Origin: Mariprofundus sp.
GTDB lineage: Bacteria > Pseudomonadota > Zetaproteobacteria > Mariprofundales > Mariprofundaceae
DNA: 5,831 nucleotides
Assembly: GCA_030951095.1 (NCBI GenBank)
Contig: JAUZQI010000047.1
Span: forward strand, 1 to 5,831
Direction of reading: 5' to 3'
Each line of letters opens with the position of its first letter. Position 1 is the first letter of the stretch. The notes beneath the pieces are model-generated. The model was not told the origin of the DNA and did no database searches. It worked only from the letters and a program-made list of their open reading frames with translations. Of this stretch, positions 1 through 5,159 are shown piece after piece. The translations under genes and the position numbers were made by a program.

Positions 1-591
1 ACCCGCATCCAGTTGCGGCACAATAGTTTCAAAACAGGATATAAAAACACCATCTTTCTGGCCACTTATCCACTGCTGCAGACCCAATGAATGAACCCCG
101 ACCCGACCAACCAGCCAGATATTATCACCATTAACGGCCGCATCCCGCCGCATCGCCCTACCCTGTGGCAATTGCCCTGCTACGGTCACACTCAAAACAT
201 TGGTAGCAGAACGGCAAGTATCACCTCCGGCCAGCTCAACATCATAACGTTTTAGCGCACGGGTTGATCCTGCCCCCAATGCTTCCACGGCATGGCTATT
301 CTCCGCCATCACATTCAGCCACGCACAAACAGCTTCTGCACCCATGGCCGCGATATCGGACAAGGCTGCACAAACAGCCCTGTCTGCCGCTTTATCCAGT
401 GGAAAATCAGCCGGCCAGTGCACGCCCTGCACACTTGAATCGGTGCTTACCACCAGTTCCATATCTGTTTGCATGTGATGAATCGATGCATCATCACCGA
501 TGCCGAGCGTGGTAAATGCCTTACGACTGCCTCCTGCGCGTTTAAACAAGCGCTTAATCAGATCAAATTCACCTTCTCTCATAAGCGCCAT
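1..591 (-). CDS. thiL: Thiamine-monophosphate kinase, N-terminal 197 residues (cut by window edge)
   Basis: ThiL is a cytosolic enzyme that phosphorylates thiamine monophosphate with ATP to give thiamine diphosphate, the last step of cofactor synthesis. Translating the minus strand from 591 gives an open frame to base 1. It carries the family hallmarks in order: GEFDLIKRLF (residues 7-16), the metal/nucleotide-binding GIGDD (30-34), STDSSVQGVHW (49-59), LSDIAAMGA (77-85) and GGDTCRS (122-128), where most relatives have GGDTTRS. A full protein is about 320 residues, so roughly 120 C-terminal residues lie left of the window. The ATG at 591 gives MALMREGEF; an in-frame ATG at 582 (MREGEF) is an alternative. 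Neither has a strong Shine-Dalgarno, so the start is uncertain by three codons. A TATACT box at 606-611 on the minus strand could be a -10 element, but I see no good -35. The WYL remnant lies upstream in the same orientation, separated by a MITE. Confidence 0.93.
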   Translation of the reverse strand, partial: MALMREGEFDLIKRLFKRAGGSRKAFTTLGIGDDASIHHMQTDMELVVSTDSSVQGVHWPADFPLDKAADRAVCAALSDIAAMGAEAVCAWLNVMAENSHAVEALGAGSTRALKRYDVELAGGDTCRSATNVLSVTVAGQLPQGRAMRRDAAVNGDNIWLVGRVGVHSLGLQQWISGQKDGVFISCFETIVPQLDAG

Positions 592-643
592 TCTGACAAA
601 CAATCAGTATAAACGTCGATAAAAAGAATTTCCTGAATCCTTA

Positions 644-804
644 GAGCTACTTGCAAAAGTCTGGGTGGATAAGATGCAATCCCACTTTGAGTGGATTTTC
701 AGGCTGGATTGAGGGGCATGGTGGTTCCATGCCTCGAAGATTCAGCTTGGAAATACGCCGAAGTGGGGAGGCAGATTGCCTCTCACGACTTTTGCAAGTG
801 GCTC
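644..804. mobile_element. 161-bp palindromic MITE-like element (element 1), CTTA target duplication
   Basis: The ends are 18-bp terminal inverted repeats, gagctacttgcaaaagtc at 644-661 and its complement at 787-804, matching at 17 of 18 positions. The 4-bp sequence CTTA stands directly outside both ends (640-643 and 805-808), as expected of a target-site duplication. The interior is also palindromic. The block at 681-687 complements 761-767, 701-706 approximately complements 743-748, and the exact centre is a 7-bp perfect hairpin (715-721 with 727-733, 5-nt loop). Single-stranded DNA or RNA could therefore fold almost end to end. It has no transposase and no convincing ORF, so any movement would depend on a transposase encoded elsewhere. 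The terminus, with its GCAAAAG core, resembles IS5-superfamily ends, but that assignment comes from memory and is tentative. It lies between thiL and the WYL remnant. Confidence 0.82.
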
Positions 805-805
805 C

Positions 806-967
806 TTATTTGAGTATTTCGGCTTCCAACTTGCGGGTATTGAACCAGACGCCGGGCAGTTCAAAGGCAATATCACGATCATAGAAATAACCGATACCGC
901 GTTTACTTGCGCGCCGGCGCGTCGAAAAAATGCCATGCAAGGCGTAGATGCGGTCGAATTTATCCAT
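806..967 (-). pseudogene. Remnant of a WYL-domain transcriptional regulator with internal deletion
   Basis: The 53-codon frame begins MDKFDRIYALHGIFSTRRRA, the usual N-terminus of WYL-domain helix-turn-helix regulators (typically MDKFDRIY.LH..L..RR.PV). It then jumps directly to GYFYDRDIAFELPGVWFN (residues 25-42), which matches the segment these proteins carry after the DNA-binding domain (NGY.YD...ELPGLWF). By family comparison, roughly 40 codons holding most of the winged HTH are missing, in frame. The WYL domain itself is also absent, because translation stops at TAA just after residue 53. A good ribosome-binding site (AGGGGG on the minus strand, 973-978) sits 5 nt before the ATG at 967. 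An upstream in-frame ATG at 1021 has no such site. The stop codon falls in the CTTA/TAAG target duplication of element 1, so it would exist without the element. A decayed gene is most likely; a retained small protein cannot be excluded. Confidence 0.68.
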
Positions 968-1038
968 GCCTGCCCCCTGCGCTGAGTATAGGATGAAGAT
1001 TGCGGTTTGTATGTGCCACAACTCAGGGCGGCAGGACG

Positions 1039-2190
1039 ATGAACTACCCTGGGGCTTCAGCCTCTGTCACAATGCCGCGCATGAACGACATTACCGCACC
1101 CGATAAACCACAACTGCCTGCATTGGAGCTTTCCGATTTGCAGGAACTCATGCAGCAATGGGGACAACCAAAATTCAGAGCCAAACAGGTGCTGGACTGG
1201 TGTAACAAGGGTGTACTCAACCCCGATGAAATGAAAAATATCCCTGCCGAACTGCGTGACCGACTCAAGGAAAAAGTATGCTGTGATCCGCTCGAACTGA
1301 TCCGGCGCGAATGCTCAATAGATGGCACACGCAAATATGTGTTTGCACTCAGGCGTAAGCGTTTTGCAGGGAAGATGATTGAAAGCGTTTTTATTCCGGA
1401 AGAAAAACGGGGAACCGTCTGTATATCTTCACAAGTCGGTTGCGTGCTGGATTGTCCTTTCTGCCATACCGGCACTCAGGGCTTTGAAGCCAACCTGAGC
1501 GCCGGCGAAATCATTGCACAGGTGCTGGCAATCAAAGCCGACCTGCGCACAGAACCATTATTGGATGACCTGCACAGTGATATTTCGCATATCGTTTATA
1601 TGGGCATGGGCGAGCCTATGGCCAATGAAGCGGCAGTATTCGACAGTATCGGCCTGCTGATGAATGAAAATGGCCTGAACATCTCCCGGCGACGCATTAC
1701 CGTCTCCACCTCGGGGCTGATTCCGCAGATTCAGCGCCTCGGTGACAACCACCCGGTCAATCTGGCCATTTCCCTACATTCGGCTATGGATGACAAGCGC
1801 GATACGCTGGTGCCAATCAATCGCAAATTTCCGTTAAAACAATTACGTGATTGCCTGAATGCATATCCGATCGGCAAACAACGCCATATCACACTTGAAT
1901 ATGTCTTGCTCGATCAGGTCAACGATCAGCATGAAGATTTGCAGGCTTTGATTCAATTCGTCAATCCCGACCGGGAACGCATCAATTTGATCCAGTTCAA
2001 CCCGTATCCCGGCAGCCCCTATCGGGGAACATCAAGGAATAACATGAAAGAATTTGCGCAACACTTGATTTCTAAAGGGGTTCATGCCACCGTAAGGCGC
2101 TCACGCGGCGATGATATCATGGCTGCATGCGGGCAGTTAAAAGCAGATACAACCAAAGCAGATACCAGAGCGGATACGAAAGGATCATGA
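1039..2190 (+). CDS. rlmN: Dual-specificity 23S rRNA/tRNA adenine-C2 methyltransferase RlmN
   Basis: RlmN is a cytosolic radical-SAM enzyme that methylates C2 of A2503 in 23S rRNA and of A37 in some tRNAs, using two SAM molecules and giving SAH and 5'-deoxyadenosine. With the start at 1039 the protein has 383 residues, close to the usual 370-390. The [4Fe-4S] motif CxxxCxxC is C135, C139, C142 (CVLDCPFC). C128 (TVCISSQVGC) and C364 (GDDIMAACGQL) match the two catalytic cysteines of the family. MGMGEP, the SAM-binding GEP region, follows the cluster motif. The ATG at 1039 follows the purine-rich gggcggcagga; the ATG at 1000 would add 13 residues and lacks a clear ribosome site, while those at 1072 and 1081 are shorter options. 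The C-terminus carries a short KADT/RADT repeat not typical of the family. It is the first gene of the operon and its stop overlaps mtnP. Confidence 0.97.
   Translation: MNYPGASASVTMPRMNDITAPDKPQLPALELSDLQELMQQWGQPKFRAKQVLDWCNKGVLNPDEMKNIPAELRDRLKEKVCCDPLELIRRECSIDGTRKYVFALRRKRFAGKMIESVFIPEEKRGTVCISSQVGCVLDCPFCHTGTQGFEANLSAGEIIAQVLAIKADLRTEPLLDDLHSDISHIVYMGMGEPMANEAAVFDSIGLLMNENGLNISRRRITVSTSGLIPQIQRLGDNHPVNLAISLHSAMDDKRDTLVPINRKFPLKQLRDCLNAYPIGKQRHITLEYVLLDQVNDQHEDLQALIQFVNPDRERINLIQFNPYPGSPYRGTSRNNMKEFAQHLISKGVHATVRRSRGDDIMAACGQLKADTTKADTRADTKGS
2140..2180 (+). repeat. Short KADT-type direct repeats at the 3' end of rlmN
   Basis: The 11-mer aaagcagatac occurs at 2140-2150 and again at 2155-2165. 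A degenerate third copy, agcggatac, is at 2169-2177. They encode KADTT, KADT and RADT in the last 16 residues of RlmN, beyond the conserved C364-containing end. The spacing (15 then 12 nt) keeps the frame, as expected of slippage expansion in a dispensable tail. Confidence 0.7.
2179..2184 (+). promoter_or_regulatory. Ribosome-binding site that decides the mtnP start
   Basis: AAAGGA lies inside the last codons of rlmN. It is 2 nt from the ATG at 2187 but 5 nt from the ATG at 2190, which favours initiation at the second of the two adjacent ATG codons. The rlmN stop TGA (2188-2190) overlaps both, so the two genes are probably translationally coupled. Confidence 0.6.
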
Positions 2191-3062
2191 TGACACAAAA
2201 GGCAGCACGGACAGGCGTTATCGGAGGCAGCGGACTGTACGATATCGAAAACATTGAATGCATGGATCGTCTGGATATCGATACACCATTCGGCAAACCC
2301 TCCGATGAGCTGATGCTGGCCACGCTCCATGGCCACGAAGTGGTATTTCTGCCACGGCACGGGCGCAACCACACCATACCACCGCACCAAATCAACTACC
2401 GGGCCAATATCTATGCCATGAAACTGGCCGGTGTGAATCGTATCATCTCGATTTCCGCCGTGGGTTCATTGCGTCAGGATATTGCACCCGGCGATTTTGT
2501 CCTGGTCGATCAGTTTGTGGATCGCACCCACAGTCGCGCCTCCACGTTCTTTGATGGCCCGGTTGTGGCGCATGTGTCGATGGCCGACCCTGTTTGTGCC
2601 TGCCTGAAATCAGAATTGGCTACAGCATGTGCCAAAGCTGATATTCATACCCACCGGCAAGGCAGTTATCTGGTCATGCAGGGGCCTCAGTTTTCCAGCC
2701 GGGCGGAATCAAATCTCTACCGTAGCTGGGGTATGGATGTGATTGGCATGACCAATTTACCGGAAGCGAAACTGGCCCGGGAAGCCGAAATTTGTTATTC
2801 TACAGTCGCCATGAGTACTGATTATGATTGCTGGCATGAAGAAGAAGCGGATGTGTCGGTGCAGTCCATTATAGAAATCATGCATGGCAATGTCGCCAAA
2901 GCACAAACCATGTTGCAGTATTTTTTTGCCGCCGACCGGAAACCGCCGGATCATGCATGCGCTTGCAACCACGCGCTGGAAAATGGCATTTTCGCCGATC
3001 TGAAAGTTCAGGATGATGCAGCCATTCGACCCATTCATGCGCTGGTGGAGCGTTTTTTATGA
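2190..3062 (+). CDS. mtnP: S-methyl-5'-thioadenosine phosphorylase
   Basis: This cytosolic enzyme splits 5'-methylthioadenosine with phosphate into adenine and 5-methylthioribose-1-phosphate, salvaging methionine and purine from polyamine synthesis. The 290-residue product belongs to the PNP/MTAP phosphorylase fold: IGGSGLY (11-17), the phosphate-binding PRHGRNH (55-61), SAVGSL (89-94), GPQFSSRAES (165-174) and MTNLPEAKLAREAEICYS (187-204), followed by MSTDYDCW (208-215). The two aspartates of the last motif (D211, D213) match those that read the adenine base in the human enzyme (D220, D222), so an adenosine rather than inosine substrate is favoured. The C-terminal stretch after about residue 240 is less conserved. 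The gene starts on the rlmN stop codon and ends overlapping pilF by ATGA. Its place between rlmN and pilF is not part of the usual rlmN-pilF-rodZ arrangement. The ATG at 2187 would add one Met. Confidence 0.94.
   Translation: MTQKAARTGVIGGSGLYDIENIECMDRLDIDTPFGKPSDELMLATLHGHEVVFLPRHGRNHTIPPHQINYRANIYAMKLAGVNRIISISAVGSLRQDIAPGDFVLVDQFVDRTHSRASTFFDGPVVAHVSMADPVCACLKSELATACAKADIHTHRQGSYLVMQGPQFSSRAESNLYRSWGMDVIGMTNLPEAKLAREAEICYSTVAMSTDYDCWHEEEADVSVQSIIEIMHGNVAKAQTMLQYFFAADRKPPDHACACNHALENGIFADLKVQDDAAIRPIHALVERFL
3047..3050 (+). promoter_or_regulatory. Ribosome-binding site of pilF inside mtnP
   Basis: GGAG lies 8 nt before the pilF ATG at 3059, within the last codons of mtnP. The ATG overlaps the mtnP stop as ATGA. 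Confidence 0.55.
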
Positions 3063-3829
3063 ACATCCGCACAGCACTGGCATTACTGATACTGGTATCG
3101 CTAAGCGCCTGCGCCACTGCCAGCAAGGTCAATAATAACCCTGACAAACAGGCAAAACTGGCCAATATTCATTATCAACTCGGTATTGATGCACTCGGCA
3201 AAGCAGGCATGCTACCCAAAGCCTTTGACGAATTAATGAAATCCAACGAGATACTGCCCAATCGACCGGAAGTGCTGGATGCACTGGCTTATGCCTGGCT
3301 ACTGCGCGGCGACATGAAAAAATCTGAAGATTTTTATCTGCGCGCCATCCACCATGATGCCGGTGCTGCCACGTTCAACAATTACGCCAACCTTCTCAAT
3401 CGACTAAAACGCTATCCTGAAGCGGAAAAATCAGCCCGCAAAGCCCTGGCTGACCCGCGTTATACCAATCAGGATCTCGCTTTTATCAATCTGGGCGATG
3501 CGCTGCTGGGGCAGGAAAAGTTTGATGCAGCAATCCGGGCTTATCTCCAGGCCCGGGTTTTCAATTCCGCCAGCGCCCTTGTCAATCTCAGGCTCGCCCA
3601 TGCCTACTTTAAACATGGAAAATTGCGGGAGTCTCGTGCCTTATATGAGATCATCATTCGCAAACAAAACGACAATCGCCAGGCCGTTGAAGGACTGGTC
3701 AGCATTCTGGAGCAACAAAACGAGACAGCAGCAGCCAGACAGGTATTAAACCGGTTCGGCCAGCAAACAGCATCATCTCTGGATCGTGCATGGGCGCTCG
3801 GTGAACTGAACCGTTTCAACAGCCAATGA
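3059..3829 (+). CDS. pilF: Type IV pilus biogenesis/stability lipoprotein with TPR repeats (PilF/PilW)
   Basis: PilF (PilW in Neisseria) is an outer-membrane lipoprotein, facing the periplasm, needed for assembly of the PilQ secretin and stable type IV pili. The 256-residue product begins with a short charged stretch, a hydrophobic segment (6-15) and the lipobox LSAC with the lipidated cysteine at residue 18. Alanine at +2 is consistent with sorting to the outer membrane. The rest is a run of TPR units of about 34 residues from roughly residue 35 to 240, with recurring patterns such as YQLGIDALG, LDALAYAWLLRGD, NNYANLLNRLKRYPEAE, LGDALLGQEKFDAAI and LRLAHAYFKHGKLRES. The length and the place between rlmN and rodZ match the PilF of pseudomonads and relatives. 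Both ends overlap neighbours by ATGA. A generic TPR lipoprotein of other function is possible but the context argues against it. Confidence 0.88.
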   Translation: MNIRTALALLILVSLSACATASKVNNNPDKQAKLANIHYQLGIDALGKAGMLPKAFDELMKSNEILPNRPEVLDALAYAWLLRGDMKKSEDFYLRAIHHDAGAATFNNYANLLNRLKRYPEAEKSARKALADPRYTNQDLAFINLGDALLGQEKFDAAIRAYLQARVFNSASALVNLRLAHAYFKHGKLRESRALYEIIIRKQNDNRQAVEGLVSILEQQNETAAARQVLNRFGQQTASSLDRAWALGELNRFNSQ

Positions 3830-4791
3830 ATGACATGAGTTCTCAAAAAGACTCCGGCCAGGAGCATGCCGTAGAAGCAGAACCAACAGCCAGGCAGGCA
3901 CTACTGCAGGAAATTGGCAGCAAACTGGCCCAGGCTCGCGAAGCATGCCAACAATCCATTGATAAACCGGCCCGCAAGCTGAAACTGCAAAAGCGGCATC
4001 TGGAGGCATTGGAAAGCGGCAACTGGGAAACACTGCCCGATGATGTTTATGTTCTTGGTTTCTTGCGGCAATACAGTCATTATCTGAATGTTGATCTGTC
4101 GGATGAAATTCATCGCCTGAAAAATAACCAGTACACCTTGACCAAACCGCTGACCTTTCCCGATCCACCGGTAGCCCCTTCGCGCCAGTGGGCATGGATT
4201 GCAGGCAGTGGTTTTGTATTGCTGTTTATTGTGTTCAATGTTACGACTGGAGATTACATATCGGATAACAACAGCGATATCGAGTTGCCGCCAGCAGCGA
4301 TTGAAACAGAAGTAGCAGCAGATACAAACACCGATGCAAACCCTGCCTTGGAAGCGGCAGATACCATCAACAAATCTCAAGCTCAATCCGTAACAACCGC
4401 GCCCGTAACAACGACACCCGCAAGCAAGGAAATACCAGTCAGCGAACCTGTCCGGCCAACAGAAACAGCGAAACCGGCAACTCATTCGAAACCGCAGCAG
4501 ACAGCAAACACACACCTATTCCGCTTTGATGCAGTTGGCGCGCCGGTCTGGTTACAGATATCACTGCCAAACGATCACGGTACGGACAAAGGTAAGCTGT
4601 TGAAAGAGGTATTACTGCAATCCGGTTTCCATGTCAGCATCAAAGCAAAAACAGACACACTCTGGATATCCTGCGGCAACGCACCTGCACTGCGTATCAC
4701 CGTGGATGGAACCATTGCTGCTACCAAAGGCAGTTTAGGGACAGGCAAGAAAATATTACGCAATTATCCCTTCAGTATTCGCCGTAACTGA
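3826..4791 (+). CDS. rodZ: Cytoskeleton protein RodZ
   Basis: RodZ is a bitopic inner-membrane protein that links MreB filaments to the cell-wall elongation machinery and keeps rod shape. The 321-residue product has the expected order. Residues 25-105 form an N-terminal cytoplasmic HTH_25 domain (IGSKLAQAREACQQSI, then the hallmark YVLGFLRQYSHYLNVD at 75-90). A single membrane segment lies at about 121-139 (WAWIAGSGFVLLFIVF), preceded by R120, which fits an N-in topology. Residues 143-228 are a long periplasmic linker rich in Thr, Ala and Pro. About 229-321 is the C-terminal beta domain (DUF4115), with VWLQIS, a later LLKEVLLQSGF and LWISCGNAPALRITVDG. The ATG at 3826 overlaps the pilF stop as ATGA and has no good ribosome site, so translation probably depends on coupling; the ATG at 3835 is an alternative. 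In many relatives ispG and hisS follow; here they do not. Confidence 0.92.
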   Translation: MNDMSSQKDSGQEHAVEAEPTARQALLQEIGSKLAQAREACQQSIDKPARKLKLQKRHLEALESGNWETLPDDVYVLGFLRQYSHYLNVDLSDEIHRLKNNQYTLTKPLTFPDPPVAPSRQWAWIAGSGFVLLFIVFNVTTGDYISDNNSDIELPPAAIETEVAADTNTDANPALEAADTINKSQAQSVTTAPVTTTPASKEIPVSEPVRPTETAKPATHSKPQQTANTHLFRFDAVGAPVWLQISLPNDHGTDKGKLLKEVLLQSGFHVSIKAKTDTLWISCGNAPALRITVDGTIAATKGSLGTGKKILRNYPFSIRRN

Positions 4792-4925
4792 AAGATAAAA
4801 CAACGAACATTGTCTATCCGTTGTTGTTCTTCAGCCTCCCTGTCACTCACCTGTCGGCGGCACATCCATCCAATCCGTCTATCCTGTTGGATTTGGCTGG
4901 GTATCCTGATCCTGGGCATCCTTAG
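4792..4925. other. Spacer after rodZ with no recognised gene
   Basis: These 134 bases carry no ORF I can defend on either strand and no convincing intrinsic terminator. There are two weak inverted repeats: AACAACG at 4799-4805 with CGTTGTT at 4819-4825 (13-nt loop, no following T-tract on the plus strand), and ATCCAA at 4868-4873 with TTGGAT at 4887-4892. The last four bases (TTAG) are the left target duplication of the second palindromic element. Together with that element and 5086-5159 this makes a 368-bp gap between rodZ and the methyltransferase gene. Confidence 0.6.
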
Positions 4926-5085
4926 GGAAGCGCTGATCAAACCATGATTCACGATCCTGCATGTGAAATGAACGATTTCTTCGTTAAAGATTTGAGCCAT
5001 AGCGGTGCTATGCCTTGCAATCTTTGCCTTGAGCTCCTTCATTTCCAATTGCGGTCTCATCAAACCAGATTTAATCAGCACTTCC
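4926..5085. mobile_element. 160-bp palindromic MITE-like element (element 2), TTAG target duplication
   Basis: The terminal inverted repeats are ggaagcgctgatcaaa at 4926-4941 and the complement of ggaagtgctgattaaa at 5070-5085, matching at 14 of 16 positions. TTAG flanks both ends directly (4922-4925 and 5086-5089). This fits the YTAR target and 4-bp duplication of IS5-group elements, and the GGAAG start also resembles IS5-type ends; both comparisons are from memory. The inside is palindromic about the exact midpoint. AAAGATT at 4986-4992 pairs with AATCTTT at 5019-5025, GAAATGAA at 4965-4972 pairs with TTCATTTC at 5038-5045, and the tip CATAGC/GCTATG (4998-5003, 5007-5012) closes on a 3-nt loop. 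No transposase is encoded. Its sequence is unrelated to element 1 although size and design are almost identical. It lies about 70 bp upstream of the methyltransferase start. Confidence 0.85.
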
Positions 5086-5091
5086 TTAGGC

Positions 5092-5120
5092 TTGCCATCA
5101 GTTACAGCATACTGCATATT
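5092..5120 (+). promoter_or_regulatory. Possible sigma70-type promoter for the methyltransferase gene
   Basis: TTGCCA at 5092-5097 (5 of 6 to the -35 consensus) and CATATT at 5115-5120 (4 of 6 to the -10) are 17 bp apart, about 40 bp before the ATG at 5160. The pair starts 3 bp after the right target duplication of element 2, so it belongs to the original flank rather than to the element. This is a visual match only. Confidence 0.3.
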
Positions 5121-5146
5121 GCTGTGCCTTAAAATATCTTCAATAC

Positions 5147-5152
5147 AGGGGA
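5147..5152 (+). promoter_or_regulatory. Ribosome-binding site of the methyltransferase gene
   Basis: AGGGGA stands 7 nt before the ATG at 5160 and supports that start over the in-frame Met 13. Confidence 0.65.
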
Positions 5153-5159
5153 ATACGAC

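Noticed and set aside
264..515. 83-residue plus-strand frame rich in Pro, His and Arg
   Set aside because: It lies opposite thiL, whose minus-strand translation has clear family motifs; the frame has no recognisable domain.
606..611. TATACT as the thiL promoter -10 box
   Set aside because: Good match alone, but no -35 at 16-18 bp and the implied leader is only a few bases; mentioned under thiL rather than annotated.
651..884. 77-residue plus-strand frame starting in element 1
   Set aside because: It covers most of the palindromic element and part of the WYL remnant antisense; no ribosome site and no family resemblance.
3901..4515. 204-residue Cys/Arg-rich minus-strand frame
   Set aside because: Shadow of rodZ, created by its Thr/Ala/Pro-rich linker codons.
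4799..4825. Inverted repeat after rodZ as an intrinsic terminator
   Set aside because: The 7-bp stem is AT-rich, the loop is 13 nt, and no T-tract follows on the plus strand. There is a T-rich stretch on the minus strand, but no minus-strand gene ends here.
4944..5132. 62-residue plus-strand frame inside element 2
   Set aside because: It is made of the hairpin arms and ends in the flank; no similarity to a known protein.
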